Assembly: GCA_001298555.1 (NCBI GenBank)
Contig: LJCW01000348.1
Span: 1-41,313 of the forward strand
Direction of reading: 5' to 3'
DNA length: 41,313 nt
Origin: Actinobacteria bacterium OV450
Lineage (GTDB): Bacteria; Actinomycetota; Actinomycetes; Streptomycetales; Streptomycetaceae
Position numbers and translations under genes: made by a program. The notes under the pieces are model-generated. The model was not told the origin of the DNA. It saw only the letters and a program-made list of their open reading frames with translations, and ran no database searches. Positions 17,654 to 26,334 of the stretch are shown piece by piece. The first letter of the stretch is position 1. Each line of letters opens with the position of its first letter.

Positions 17654-18292
17654 TTAGAGCGCCGAGATGGAAGCCGGTGCGCGTTCGCTGCGGCTCAGTG
17701 CGCGCAGGACGCTGGTGGCGCCGTGCCGGCGTAGGGCGATCCGTGACAGCAAGTCCACGACGGTCTCGACGGCAGGGGCCGGGAACTCCGGGGTCGGCAA
17801 CCCGACGCTGTGCGCGAGGTCGTCGGAGTGAACAGCAAGCTCCAGCATCCGGCTGGCGATGAAGTCGTCGAGACCGATCGACCACGCCCCCCAGGTGGGC
17901 CGACGAACCGGGCGATCCGGCGCGGTGGGCAGGATGCCGCGCAGTTCCTCGACGCATGCGGCGACTCGCGCGGCCAGTGCGGCCGGACCGTCAGCCGCTT
18001 CTTCCTCGCCGCCGGATCGGATGGCCTGGTTGAACGGAGTGTCAAGGTCCGAGCCGATCCAGCTGACTCGCGCGTAGTACTCGTGGATCGAGATGGCGGG
18101 CTCGGTAGGTACCGGCTCTGCCAGCACCGTAGGAATGAAGAAGACCTGCCCGGCCAGGTGACCCGCCAGCCCCTGGACGCTGAGCTTCGCCAGTGCGGAG
18201 GGCTGGTGCCAGCCGTCGGCGACCTCCGGTGCGGCCAACAGCTTCGCCGCTGTGTCCGCCACACTCAGGTAAAGCTCCCTCACCTGTGTCAC
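17654..18292 (-). CDS. maleylpyruvate isomerase / DinB-fold family protein
   Basis: A 212-residue protein resembling the actinobacterial mycothiol-dependent maleylpyruvate isomerase N-terminal family (DinB-like four-helix bundle). Seen features are the early helix with GLAGHLAGQ, the Asp/Glu-rich middle and the late metal-type motif LAVHSDDLAH before GLPTPEFPAPAVET. It starts at GTG 18292. It lies between the GH6 gene and cebR with no obvious link to sugar use, and has no CebR box. Members of this family act as thiol-dependent isomerases or transferases in detoxification, but many have no assigned reaction, so a specific function should not be claimed. Confidence 0.75.
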   Translation of the reverse strand: MTQVRELYLSVADTAAKLLAAPEVADGWHQPSALAKLSVQGLAGHLAGQVFFIPTVLAEPVPTEPAISIHEYYARVSWIGSDLDTPFNQAIRSGGEEEAADGPAALAARVAACVEELRGILPTAPDRPVRRPTWGAWSIGLDDFIASRMLELAVHSDDLAHSVGLPTPEFPAPAVETVVDLLSRIALRRHGATSVLRALSRSERAPASISAL

Positions 18293-18532
18293 CTTGCTGT
18301 TCCCCTATCGCCGTCGGTGGGTGTCTGCCCGGTCAACCTCGTGGCAAGGGCGACGCATTCCCGGCGGTGACCCGGCTGCAGGGGGTATGTGTGTGGATGT
18401 TCGTATCGCCTTGTCAAGTGGGGTAGGCAGGCCGGCCAGGGGGCCATTGGGCGGCTCCGGCCGCGGCTGGGCGAGTGCAGTCCCATGCCTTCAGGTGACG
18501 ACACATCACCTGTCAACTCACATACCACCCCC

Positions 18533-19597
18533 TCAGGAGGAATCCCGCACGATCAGCTCCGTGGGAAGGACCCGCCGCTGCTCCCCACCTGCCGCAGGAC
18601 CGGCTCCGGGATCCTCCGCGACCTTCTGGAGCAGCAGCCGGGTCATCGTGCGGCCCATCTCCTCGATCGGCTGGCGCACGCTCGTCAGGGGCGGGTCCAT
18701 CAGACGGGCCACCGCGGAGTCGTCCACCCCCACGAGGGCGACGTCCTCGGGGATCCGCCGCCCGGCCTCCCGCAGCACCCCGCGCGCCCCCGCCGCCATC
18801 ACGTCGGAGGCCGCGAAGACCGCGTCCAGGCCGGGTGCGCGCTCCAGGAGCTCGCGCATCGCCCGCCGGCCGCCCTCCTCGGTGAAGTCCGCGGTCGCAA
18901 CCAGCGACTCGTCGGGCGTGATGCCGGCCTCGGCGAGACCCGCGCGGTAGCCGCCCAGACGCGCGCGGGCCACGTACATGTCCAGCGGCCCGGTGATGGT
19001 GGCGATCCGGCTCCGGCCCCGCCCCGCGAGGTGGGCCACGGCCGCCCGGCCGGCACCGATGTTGTCGGAGTCCACGTAGGCGACGGGTTCGGCCTCGGAG
19101 CGGCGGCCGTTCATGACGACGGGAAGCCCGAGATCCGCGATCCGGGCGGGCAACGGGTCGTCCCCGTGGACGGATGCCAGCAGTACGCCGTCGACACGCT
19201 GGGCGGCGAGATAGTGCTCGAAGCGCTGCCGCTCCGCCTCGGTGCGGACCAGGGTGAGCAGCAGTTGTTTGTCCGCCTCGGCGAGTTCGGCGCTGACCCC
19301 GCGGATCAGGTCGAGGAAGTACGGCTCCGAAAACACCCTGGCCTCGGTCTCCGGGATCACGAGGGCCACCGCGTCGGTCCGGCTGCCGGCCAGCGCCCTG
19401 GCCGCCTGGTTGGGCACGTATCCCAGCTCGGCGACAGCGCGGGCCACCGCGTCCCTGGCCTGCTCGCTCACCCTCGGCGAGCCGTTGATCACCCGCGACA
19501 CCGTACCCCGGCCGACGCCGGCCAGGGCCGCGACCTCCTCCAGGGTGGGTCTGCCGTTCTGCCGTCCGCTCACGACCCTCGAACTCCCCTCGTGCAT
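18533..19597 (-). CDS. cebR: cellobiose-responsive LacI-family repressor CebR
   Basis: LacI-family repressor of 354 residues. The helix-turn-helix is LEEVAALAGVGRGTVSRVINGS at about residues 19-40; it is followed by the hinge NQAARALAGSRTD and a sugar-binding domain ending near MDPPLTSVRQPIEEMG. The recognition helix differs from the two AraR-like proteins here (GRGT instead of SHQT), in line with a different box, TGGGAGCGCTCCCA. I use ATG 19597; a longer frame from 19678 adds Pro-rich sequence. It is divergent from cebEFG, with perfect boxes 100 bp from its own start and 120 bp from cebE. In Streptomyces, CebR is released from DNA by cello-oligosaccharides; the boxes suggest that here it controls cebEFG, bglC, GH48 and possibly GH6. 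Confidence 0.93.
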   Translation of the reverse strand: MHEGSSRVVSGRQNGRPTLEEVAALAGVGRGTVSRVINGSPRVSEQARDAVARAVAELGYVPNQAARALAGSRTDAVALVIPETEARVFSEPYFLDLIRGVSAELAEADKQLLLTLVRTEAERQRFEHYLAAQRVDGVLLASVHGDDPLPARIADLGLPVVMNGRRSEAEPVAYVDSDNIGAGRAAVAHLAGRGRSRIATITGPLDMYVARARLGGYRAGLAEAGITPDESLVATADFTEEGGRRAMRELLERAPGLDAVFAASDVMAAGARGVLREAGRRIPEDVALVGVDDSAVARLMDPPLTSVRQPIEEMGRTMTRLLLQKVAEDPGAGPAAGGEQRRVLPTELIVRDSS

Positions 19598-19696
19598 CGC
19601 ACTCGCACTCCGCTCCGGCCCGGCCGGCTGATCCGGTGGATCTGGGCACGGCACGATGATGGACCCCACCGCGGTCACACGTTACGCCCAAGCTGG

Positions 19697-19710
19697 TGGG
19701 AGCGCTCCCA
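19697..19710. promoter_or_regulatory. CebR operator, cebR-proximal
   Basis: Perfect palindrome TGGGAGCGCTCCCA, 100 bp upstream of the cebR start, placed for autoregulation. It lies 195 bp centre to centre from the cebE-proximal box. Confidence 0.9.
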
Positions 19711-19848
19711 CAGTACCGCTCGATTCCTTGAACGCGCCACGCCGGCGCCCCGCCCGGTGGGCTGTGCACCCGAGAGAGGGGGGCAGGGGTGTCAGAGGGG
19801 GCAGGCAGACGTCGGAGGCCGGTGCGTCACGAATTCGTGTTCCATCCC

Positions 19849-19854
19849 TTGACA
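19849..19854 (+). promoter_or_regulatory. possible -35 element of the cebE promoter
   Basis: TTGACA is a perfect -35 hexamer. About 18 bp downstream a weak -10 (CAACCT) is possible, and the CebR box at 19892 would then cover the transcription start. The -10 match is poor. Confidence 0.35.
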
Positions 19855-19891
19855 CCCGCACCCGCCAGGCAGCAACCTTCCGGCAACGACG

Positions 19892-19905
19892 TGGGAGCGC
19901 TCCCA
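19892..19905. promoter_or_regulatory. CebR operator, cebE-proximal
   Basis: Perfect palindrome TGGGAGCGCTCCCA, ending 119 bp before the cebE start codon and just downstream of a TTGACA hexamer, a position suited to blocking initiation. Confidence 0.92.
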
Positions 19906-20024
19906 TCCATGGGTGCGGCAACGGCGTTCACATCAGGTCCGGGCGGGCCCCTGGCCGAGCCGCGAGCAGCCCGCCGGTCCCCCCATGGCGCACAACGAGC
20001 GGCACCTTGGACGAGGAGAGTGCA

Positions 20025-21386
20025 ATGCGTACTTCCAGCAGCAGACGCGGACGCGGACGCCGCACCGTGATCAACCTGGTCGCCACGGTCGCCGTCGTGT
20101 CGACCGGCGCGGCCCTGCTCACCGGATGCGGCGGTGACAGCGACCACGGCAAGGGCGACGGCGCGGCCGCCGGCGAGCAGGTCACGCTGCGGATCGGTAC
20201 CTTCGGCTCCTTCGGTTACGACGACGCGACCGGGGCCAAGCTCTACGCCGAGTACACGAAGACCCACCCGAACATCAAGATCGAAGAGTCGAACGTCGCG
20301 GACGGCCAGAAGTACTGGGACACGCTCAAGCTGCGCCTCTCCCGCGACAGCGGTCTCGCGGACATCCAGGCCCTTGAGGTGGGGTACATCGCCGAGGCGA
20401 CCGGCCCCGCGCTGGCCGGCAAGTGGGCGGACCTGGGCAAGACGGGCGGCGCGGACCTCGGCGCGTTCCTCGGCTGGAAGGTCAAGCAGGCCACCACGGC
20501 CGACGGCAGGGTCATCGGCCTCGGCACGGACATCGGCCCGATGGCCATCTGCTACAACAAGGACCTCTTCGCCCAGGCCAAGCTGCCGACCGAGCGCGCC
20601 GAGGTCTCCGCGCTCTGGGCGGGCGACTGGTCGAAGTTCATAGCGGTCGGTGAGGCGTACAAGAAGAACGCCCCGGCCGGGACCGCCTTCCACGACTCCG
20701 CCAGCGGCCTGTTCAACGCCGTGATCTCCAGCGAGGCCGTTCAGTACGCCAACGCCAAGGGCGAGCTGGACTACGAGAACAGCCCGGGCGTGAAGAAGGC
20801 CTGGGACACCGCCGTCACGGCGGCGACGGGCGAACTGACCGCCAAGCTGCGGCAGTTCGACGAGAAGGGCACCTGGAACGCGGCCTTCAAGAACTCGAAG
20901 TTCGCCACCGTCGCCTGTCCCAGCTGGATGACGGGCATCATCAAGGACCAGGCGGGCCCGGAGAACCGGGGGAAGTGGGACATCGCCGCGCCGCCCGTCG
21001 CCGGGAACTGGGGCGGCTCCTTCCTCGCCGTGCCGAAGTCGGGCAAGCACGTCAAGGAGGCGGCCGAGCTCGCCGCGTGGCTCACCGCCCCCGCCCAGCA
21101 CGCCAAGGTCTTCGCGGTGAACGGCAACATCCCCTCCTCCAGGGACACGCTCGCCTCCCCGGTGGTTCAGGACGCCAAACTGCCGTACTTCGGCGACACA
21201 CCGGTCGGCAAGATCTACTCGCAGGCCGCGGCCGGCATCACACCCGCCCCGATCAGCCGCTGGGACGGCCAGGTGAAGACCTTCCTCACGGACAACGGCA
21301 TCCTCGACATCGAGCAGCGCGGCACTGACCCGGCGAAGGCCTGGGAGAACGTCAAGAAGCTGGTCGCCGACAAGATCGACCGGTAA
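20025..21386 (+). CDS. cebE: cellobiose/cellotriose-binding lipoprotein CebE
   Basis: Extracellular solute-binding lipoprotein (family 1, SBP_bac_1) of 453 residues that captures cello-oligosaccharides for import. It has an Arg-rich signal peptide, lipobox LLTGC with Cys35, then the binding domain from VTLRIGTFGSFGYDD. The ATG at 20025 has GAGGAGAG in front; the open frame upstream of it lacks a plausible start. It heads the cebE-cebF-cebG cluster, divergent from cebR with a CebR box in its leader. In Streptomyces griseus and S. scabies, CebE binds cellobiose and cellotriose; the same role is inferred here from gene order and boxes. Confidence 0.93.
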   Translation: MRTSSSRRGRGRRTVINLVATVAVVSTGAALLTGCGGDSDHGKGDGAAAGEQVTLRIGTFGSFGYDDATGAKLYAEYTKTHPNIKIEESNVADGQKYWDTLKLRLSRDSGLADIQALEVGYIAEATGPALAGKWADLGKTGGADLGAFLGWKVKQATTADGRVIGLGTDIGPMAICYNKDLFAQAKLPTERAEVSALWAGDWSKFIAVGEAYKKNAPAGTAFHDSASGLFNAVISSEAVQYANAKGELDYENSPGVKKAWDTAVTAATGELTAKLRQFDEKGTWNAAFKNSKFATVACPSWMTGIIKDQAGPENRGKWDIAAPPVAGNWGGSFLAVPKSGKHVKEAAELAAWLTAPAQHAKVFAVNGNIPSSRDTLASPVVQDAKLPYFGDTPVGKIYSQAAAGITPAPISRWDGQVKTFLTDNGILDIEQRGTDPAKAWENVKKLVADKIDR

Positions 21387-21451
21387 CGGAGGAGCGTGAC
21401 GGCCCGCCGCCACCCGCTGCCTCCCGCGGGTGACGCGGGCCGTCGATCGTC

Positions 21452-21511
21452 CGCACCACCGCATCACTGCACGCACCACCGCATCACTGCACGCACCACC
21501 GCATCACTGCA
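21452..21511. repeat. three perfect tandem copies of a 20-bp unit
   Basis: Unit CGCACCACCGCATCACTGCA occurs three times without change between the cebE stop and the cebF start, followed by a partial fourth copy (CGCATCGA). It lengthens the cebE-cebF spacer to about 150 bp. The leftward extension of the cebF open frame across it is not a credible N-terminus. Confidence 0.95.
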
Positions 21512-21537
21512 CGCATCGACCTGGAAGGAAGCCCCCC

Positions 21538-22572
21538 GTGGCCACCTCCGTACGGGCGGCGGGCGGCGGCTCCGCGCCGCCCGCCGCGCAAGCCCCGGGC
21601 TCCAACGCCGGCCCCCGCTCCCCCGGGCAGCGGCCCTCCGGCCGGAGCGGTTGGCGCAGCACGCTCTACCGCCTCGATCTGAAGGCGGTCCCGTACGTCT
21701 TCATCGCTCCCTTCTTCCTCACCTTCGCGGCCTTCGGCCTCTTTCCCCTGATCTACACGGGCTGGCTCTCGCTCCACCGGGTCGAACTCGGGGGTGACGC
21801 ACAGTGGAGGGGACTGGGGAACTACAGCGCGCTGGCGACCAGCGAGTTCTTCTGGAACGCTCTCGCCAACACCTTCACCATCGGTGTGATCTCCACCGTC
21901 CCCCAGCTGCTGATGGCGCTCTGCCTGGCTCATCTGCTCAACTACAGACTCCGCGGCCGGGGCTTCTTCCGCGTAGCGATCCTCGCCCCGTACGCCACCT
22001 CCATCGCGGCCGCGACGCTCGTCTTCGCCCAGCTCTTCAACACCGACTACGGACTGATCAACACGGTCCTCGGCTGGCTGGGCTTCGACCCGGTCGCCTG
22101 GGAGTCCTCCAAGTGGCCGGCGCAGATCGCGATCTCGGTGATTGTGACCTGGCGCTGGACGGGCTACAACGCGCTCATCTACCTGGCGGCGATGCAGGCC
22201 GTACCGCAGGACCTCTACGAGGCCGCAGCGCTGGACGGGGCGTCGCGACTGCGGCAGTTCCTCAGCGTCACCATCCCCTCCATCCGGCCGACGATCCTCT
22301 TCACCGTCGTCGTCTCCACCATCGGCGCCACCCAGCTCTTCGGCGAGCCGATGCTCTTCGGGGGCAGCGTCGGCATCAGCGGCGGCAGCGGGAACCAGTT
22401 CCAGACCCTGAGCCTGCTCATGTACGAGAAGGGCTGGGTCACCGGCGCGCTGGGCCAGGCCTCCGCCATCGCCTGGGTCATGCTCCTGCTCCTGCTGGTC
22501 ATCGGCGGGATCCAGACCCTGGTCTCCCGCTCACACCGCAGCCGCAACCGACGCACGAAGGCGGGGAGCTGA
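21538..22572 (+). CDS. cebF: cellobiose ABC transporter permease CebF
   Basis: MalF-type inner-membrane permease of 344 residues. About 50 polar N-terminal residues precede the first membrane segment (YVFIAPFFLTFAAFGLF), and six membrane segments follow. The EAA loop that contacts the ATPase reads LYEAAALDGASRLRQFLSV, near residue 225. The start is GTG at 21538 with GGAAGGAA upstream. It pairs with CebG, whose gene begins 4 bp after the cebF stop. No ATPase gene is in the cluster, which in Streptomyces is normal because the shared ATPase MsiK energises several such importers. Confidence 0.92.
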   Translation: MATSVRAAGGGSAPPAAQAPGSNAGPRSPGQRPSGRSGWRSTLYRLDLKAVPYVFIAPFFLTFAAFGLFPLIYTGWLSLHRVELGGDAQWRGLGNYSALATSEFFWNALANTFTIGVISTVPQLLMALCLAHLLNYRLRGRGFFRVAILAPYATSIAAATLVFAQLFNTDYGLINTVLGWLGFDPVAWESSKWPAQIAISVIVTWRWTGYNALIYLAAMQAVPQDLYEAAALDGASRLRQFLSVTIPSIRPTILFTVVVSTIGATQLFGEPMLFGGSVGISGGSGNQFQTLSLLMYEKGWVTGALGQASAIAWVMLLLLLVIGGIQTLVSRSHRSRNRRTKAGS

Positions 22573-22576
22573 CCCC

Positions 22577-23473
22577 ATGGCCCGCACACTCGACATGACG
22601 CCCCCCGCCGCGGCGTCGCGCGCCAGGCGTCTTCGCCCGTCGGCCGGCCGTCAGCACCACGCGGGACCGCTGACCTACGTCCTGCTCGGCCTGGCCGCCC
22701 TCATCTCCCTCTTCCCGCTGTACTGGAACCTCGTCGCCGCCTCCCATTCGGGCGAGCGCGTGGTCGAGGCCCCGGCCCCGCTCCTGCCCGGACCCCGGCT
22801 CCTCGACAACCTCTCCTTCGCCTGGAACCAGGTCGACATGGGCGAGGCGCTGCTCAACACCACGATCGTGGCCGGGCTCGTGTCCCTGTCCACCGTCCTG
22901 TTCTCCACGCTCGCCGGCTTCGCCTTCGCCAAGCTGCCCTTCAGGGGCCGCGGCGCCCTGCTGGCGCTCGTGGTGGCCACCATGACGATCCCGCCGCAGC
23001 TCAGCGTGATCCCGCTGTACCAGATCATCACCGACCTCGGCTGGGTCGACCAGCTCCAGTCGGTCGTCCTGCCCTCGCTGGTCGCCGCCTTCGGGGTGTT
23101 CTTCATGCGCCAGTACCTTCTCGAGGCACTCCCCGCGGAACTCGTGGAGGCGGCCAGGATGGACGGGGCCCACAGCCTGCGCATCATCTGGCACGTGGTG
23201 TTCCCGGTGGCACGGCCCGCGATGGCGGTCCTCGGCATGCTCGTCTTCGTCCAGGCGTGGAACGACTTCTTCTGGCCCTTCATCGCACTGACCCCCGACG
23301 GCAACCCCACTCTCCAGGTCGCCCTGGCCGGGCTCGGCGCGGGCGATCACACCGTCGACCAGGCCGTCGTACTGACCGGCGCGCTCATATCCACACTGCC
23401 GCTGCTCCTGGTCTTCGCCGTACTCGGCAAGCACGTCGTGGGCGGCATCACCGCCGGCGCCGTCAAGAACTGA
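22577..23473 (+). CDS. cebG: cellobiose ABC transporter permease CebG
   Basis: MalG-type permease of 298 residues with six predicted membrane segments, the first being LTYVLLGLAALISLFPLYW. The EAA loop is LVEAARMDGAHSLRIIWHV. It starts 4 bp after the cebF stop, so translation is probably coupled. Together with CebF it forms the channel for cello-oligosaccharides. The next gene, bglC, has its own CebR box after a 143-bp gap, so it may be transcribed both from the ceb promoter and separately. Confidence 0.92.
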   Translation: MARTLDMTPPAAASRARRLRPSAGRQHHAGPLTYVLLGLAALISLFPLYWNLVAASHSGERVVEAPAPLLPGPRLLDNLSFAWNQVDMGEALLNTTIVAGLVSLSTVLFSTLAGFAFAKLPFRGRGALLALVVATMTIPPQLSVIPLYQIITDLGWVDQLQSVVLPSLVAAFGVFFMRQYLLEALPAELVEAARMDGAHSLRIIWHVVFPVARPAMAVLGMLVFVQAWNDFFWPFIALTPDGNPTLQVALAGLGAGDHTVDQAVVLTGALISTLPLLLVFAVLGKHVVGGITAGAVKN

Positions 23474-23601
23474 CGCGTCGTTCGTCGACGAACGGCCGAC
23501 CCGGCCGGTCCGTTCGCGCCCCACCTTCCGGCACCGCGTCCTTCCGGTGCGGGCCTCATCCGGCACGACTTCATCCGGCACCCCTCCATCCAGACCTGCG
23601 T

Positions 23602-23615
23602 TGGGAGCGCTCTCC
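23602..23615 (+). promoter_or_regulatory. CebR box overlapping the bglC ribosome binding site
   Basis: TGGGAGCGCTCTCC matches the CebR box at 12 of 14 positions. Its GGGAG part is also the only good Shine-Dalgarno sequence for the ATG at 23617, 9 bp further on. Operator and ribosome binding site are thus the same bases. Confidence 0.82.
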
Positions 23616-23616
23616 T

Positions 23617-25074
23617 ATGACCGCGTCCGAGACCCGGCCGCTCACGGCCACCCGCACCTTCCCGCCCGATTTCCTATGGGGCACGGCGACGGCCGCGTAC
23701 CAGATCGAGGGCGCCGCCCGCGAGGACGGCCGGACCCCGTCCATCTGGGACACCTTCTCGCACACGCCCGGCAAGGTCTTCGAGGGCCATACCGGGGACG
23801 TGGCGGTGGACCACTACCACCGGTATCCCGAGGACGTCCGGCTCATGTCCGAACTCGGCCTGAGCGCCTACCGGTTCTCCGTCTCCTGGTCACGCGTGCA
23901 GCCGACCGGCCGGGGACCCGCCGTCCAGAAGGGCCTGGACTTCTACCGACGGCTCGTCGACGAGCTGCTCGCTGCCGGCATCGACCCCGCCCTCACCCTC
24001 TACCACTGGGACCTGCCCCAGGACCTGGAGGACGTGGGGGGCTGGCCGGAACGCTCGACCGCCGAGCGGTTCGCCGAGTACGCGGCCCTCGTCGCCGACG
24101 CCCTCGGAGACCGGGTCAAGCGCTGGATCACGCTCAACGAGCCCTGGTGCAGCGCGTTCCTCGGCTACGCCTCCGGCGTCCACGCTCCGGGCCGCACCAA
24201 CCCGGTCGCCGCCCTCCGTGCCGCCCACCACCTCAACCTCGGCCACGGCCTCGCCGTCCAGGCGCTGCGGTCCGCCCTGCCCGCAGACGCCCAGCTCGCG
24301 GTCTCCCTCAACCTCCACGAGGTCCGCCCGCTGAGTCCCTCGGCCGAGGACCGGGAAGCGGCGCGCCGCATCGACGCCGTGGGCAACCGGATCTGGTTGG
24401 GCCCGATGCTGGAGGGCGCCTACCCCGAGGACCTCCTCGCCGACACCGCGCACCTGACCGACTGGGCCTTCGTCAGGGACGGCGACCCAGCGGCAATCCA
24501 CCAGCGGCTGGACCTGCTGGCCGTCAACTACTACACGCCGACGGTGGTTTCGCACGTGGCGAAGGGTGCGGCGCAGCCGCAGGACGACGGCCACGGCGAC
24601 AGCGAGCACTCCCCCTGGCCGGGCGCGGACCAGGTCGCCTTCCACCGCGCCCCGGGCGAACGCACCGCGATGGGCTGGGCGGTCGACCCGAGCGCGCTCT
24701 ACGACCTGCTCACCCGCACCACCGCCCGGTATCCGGGCCTGCCGCTCGTCATCAGCGAGAACGGCGCCGCGTACGAGGACGTGATCGGGCAGGACGGCAC
24801 GGTCCACGACCCGCAGCGCGCCGCGTACGTCCACGCGCACCTCGACGCCGTGCACCGGGCGATCACGGACGGGGCGGACGTGCGCGGCTACTTCCTGTGG
24901 TCGCTGCTCGACAACTTCGAATGGGCGTACGGCTACGCCAAACGGTTCGGCGCCATCCACGTCGACTACGACACCCTGAAGCGCACTCCCAAATCGAGCG
25001 CGCGCTGGTATTCCCGCGTGGCCCGGACGGGAGAGCTGCACGCGCCGTCCGTGGTGTGTGGGGGAACCGCTTGA
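23617..25074 (+). CDS. bglC: GH1 beta-glucosidase BglC
   Basis: Intracellular family GH1 beta-glucosidase of 485 residues that hydrolyses imported cellobiose to glucose. The acid/base E175 lies in ITLNEPWCS and the nucleophile E381 in VISENGAAY. The sugar-site motifs ATAAYQIEGA, the YHWDLP block and WSLLDNFEWAYGY are all intact. There is no signal peptide, which fits cytoplasmic cleavage. It sits downstream of cebEFG with a CebR box over its ribosome binding site, as in the known ceb clusters. It is the functional reference for the defective GH1 at 29259-30659. Confidence 0.95.
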   Translation: MTASETRPLTATRTFPPDFLWGTATAAYQIEGAAREDGRTPSIWDTFSHTPGKVFEGHTGDVAVDHYHRYPEDVRLMSELGLSAYRFSVSWSRVQPTGRGPAVQKGLDFYRRLVDELLAAGIDPALTLYHWDLPQDLEDVGGWPERSTAERFAEYAALVADALGDRVKRWITLNEPWCSAFLGYASGVHAPGRTNPVAALRAAHHLNLGHGLAVQALRSALPADAQLAVSLNLHEVRPLSPSAEDREAARRIDAVGNRIWLGPMLEGAYPEDLLADTAHLTDWAFVRDGDPAAIHQRLDLLAVNYYTPTVVSHVAKGAAQPQDDGHGDSEHSPWPGADQVAFHRAPGERTAMGWAVDPSALYDLLTRTTARYPGLPLVISENGAAYEDVIGQDGTVHDPQRAAYVHAHLDAVHRAITDGADVRGYFLWSLLDNFEWAYGYAKRFGAIHVDYDTLKRTPKSSARWYSRVARTGELHAPSVVCGGTA

Positions 25075-25122
25075 CGGGGGACCCGCGCACGACGGACGGC
25101 CGCCGCTCCCGCCTGGGTCCGA

Positions 25123-26334
25123 CTAGCGGACGGGCAGGCGGGTGGGGTCGGCGATGATCTGCTGGACGGTCGCCCACGCCGCACCCAGTACCGGTCCGCG
25201 GCGCCCCAGGGCGGAGCGCCGCACCGCCTCCGGTCTCCAGGGCCGGACGGTGACCCGGGCGGCGAGTTCGGCGCGTATCGGCGGGAGGAGCCAGTCGGCG
25301 AGTTCGGCGTAGGCGCCGCCCAGGACGAGGCCGTCCGGGTCGATGAGGTTCACGGCCGAGGCGAAGGCGAGGCCCAGGGCCCGACCGGCGCGGTCCAGGG
25401 CGCGCAGGGTCGCCGCGTCCCCCGCGCCCGCCCGCTCGGCCAGCAGGGCCACCGGGTCGCCGGCGCCGCCCAGCCCGGCCTCGCGCAGTACGGCCGCTTC
25501 ACCCGCGTACTGCTCCAGGCAGCCGCGTGCCCCGCAGGGACACGGTGCGCCCTCCGGGTGGACGGGCAGGTGGCCGAGTTCTCCCGCGAAACCGCGGGCG
25601 CCCCGGAACAGCTGCCCGCCGATGACCAGTGCGGCGCCGATTCCGGCCTCGGCGGAGACGTGGACGAAGGTCTCGGCGGGGTGTCCCTGCTGCCGCTGCT
25701 CGGCGAGCGCCCCGAGGTTGGCCTCGTTCTCCGGCTCGGGCACGGAGCCGGGGTCGGGCCAGTGGTCGGCGGGCCGGACGGCCTGCCAGCCGAGGTTGGG
25801 GGCGTTCGCGACCAGTCCGCCGGGGGCGTTCGCCACCACCCCCGGCACGGCCAGGACGCGGCCCTCCACGCGCAGGCCGAGTGCGGCGGCCTCGGACTCC
25901 GCGTCGGCGCCCAGTGCGGCGGCCTCCGCCAGTACCCGCCCGGCCGGCCGGCCCGCGTTGGACCGCTCCACCCGGCGCCACACCCGGGGTTCACCGCGCA
26001 GGTCCACGACGCACGCGGCGAGATGGGTGACGCCGATCTCCAGGCCGAGTCCGGCGGGACCCCGGTCGTTCAGGGCCAGCGCCCGCCCGGGGCGGCCGAC
26101 GCGTCCGCTGGGCGCCGTCTCCGTCTCGGTCAGCGCGCCGCGGCCGATGAGCTCGTCGACCATGGAGGAGACGGCCGGCCTGGTCAGGCCCGTGTGTCCG
26201 GCGACGTCCGCCCGGGAGAGCGGGCCGTGCGCGGCGACCGCGCCGGTGACCGCCGCGAGGTTCTTCCGGCGCATCCCCTGTTGCGAGGCGGGCGTGATCT
26301 CCACGCCCCCGCCCGCCCTGCCGATCCCGGTCAT
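25123..26334 (-). CDS. xylR: ROK-family regulator, probable xylose repressor
   Basis: ROK-family transcriptional regulator of 403 residues. The N-terminal winged helix-turn-helix lies at about 38-68 (LSRADVAGHTGLTRPAVSSMVDEL), followed by a sugar-kinase-like domain. The structural zinc site is complete: H255 in GELGHLPV and C265, C267 and C272 in CPCGARGCLE. Its ATG overlaps the xylB stop by 4 bp, so the two are co-transcribed from the xylB promoter, which is divergent from xylA. By position it should respond to xylose and control xylA and xylB. The symbol follows common usage for ROK xylose repressors; the binding site is inferred (see 27819-27841). Confidence 0.85.
   Translation of the reverse strand: MTGIGRAGGGVEITPASQQGMRRKNLAAVTGAVAAHGPLSRADVAGHTGLTRPAVSSMVDELIGRGALTETETAPSGRVGRPGRALALNDRGPAGLGLEIGVTHLAACVVDLRGEPRVWRRVERSNAGRPAGRVLAEAAALGADAESEAAALGLRVEGRVLAVPGVVANAPGGLVANAPNLGWQAVRPADHWPDPGSVPEPENEANLGALAEQRQQGHPAETFVHVSAEAGIGAALVIGGQLFRGARGFAGELGHLPVHPEGAPCPCGARGCLEQYAGEAAVLREAGLGGAGDPVALLAERAGAGDAATLRALDRAGRALGLAFASAVNLIDPDGLVLGGAYAELADWLLPPIRAELAARVTVRPWRPEAVRRSALGRRGPVLGAAWATVQQIIADPTRLPVR

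Noticed and set aside
19827..21479. A 550-codon minus-strand frame
   Set aside because: It is antisense to cebE, and its translation lacks motifs. cebE has lipobox, ribosome binding site and family features.
20025..23473. A missing ATPase gene read as a defect of the ceb operon
   Set aside because: Streptomyces ceb clusters normally lack an ATPase and use the shared MsiK encoded elsewhere, so its absence is expected.
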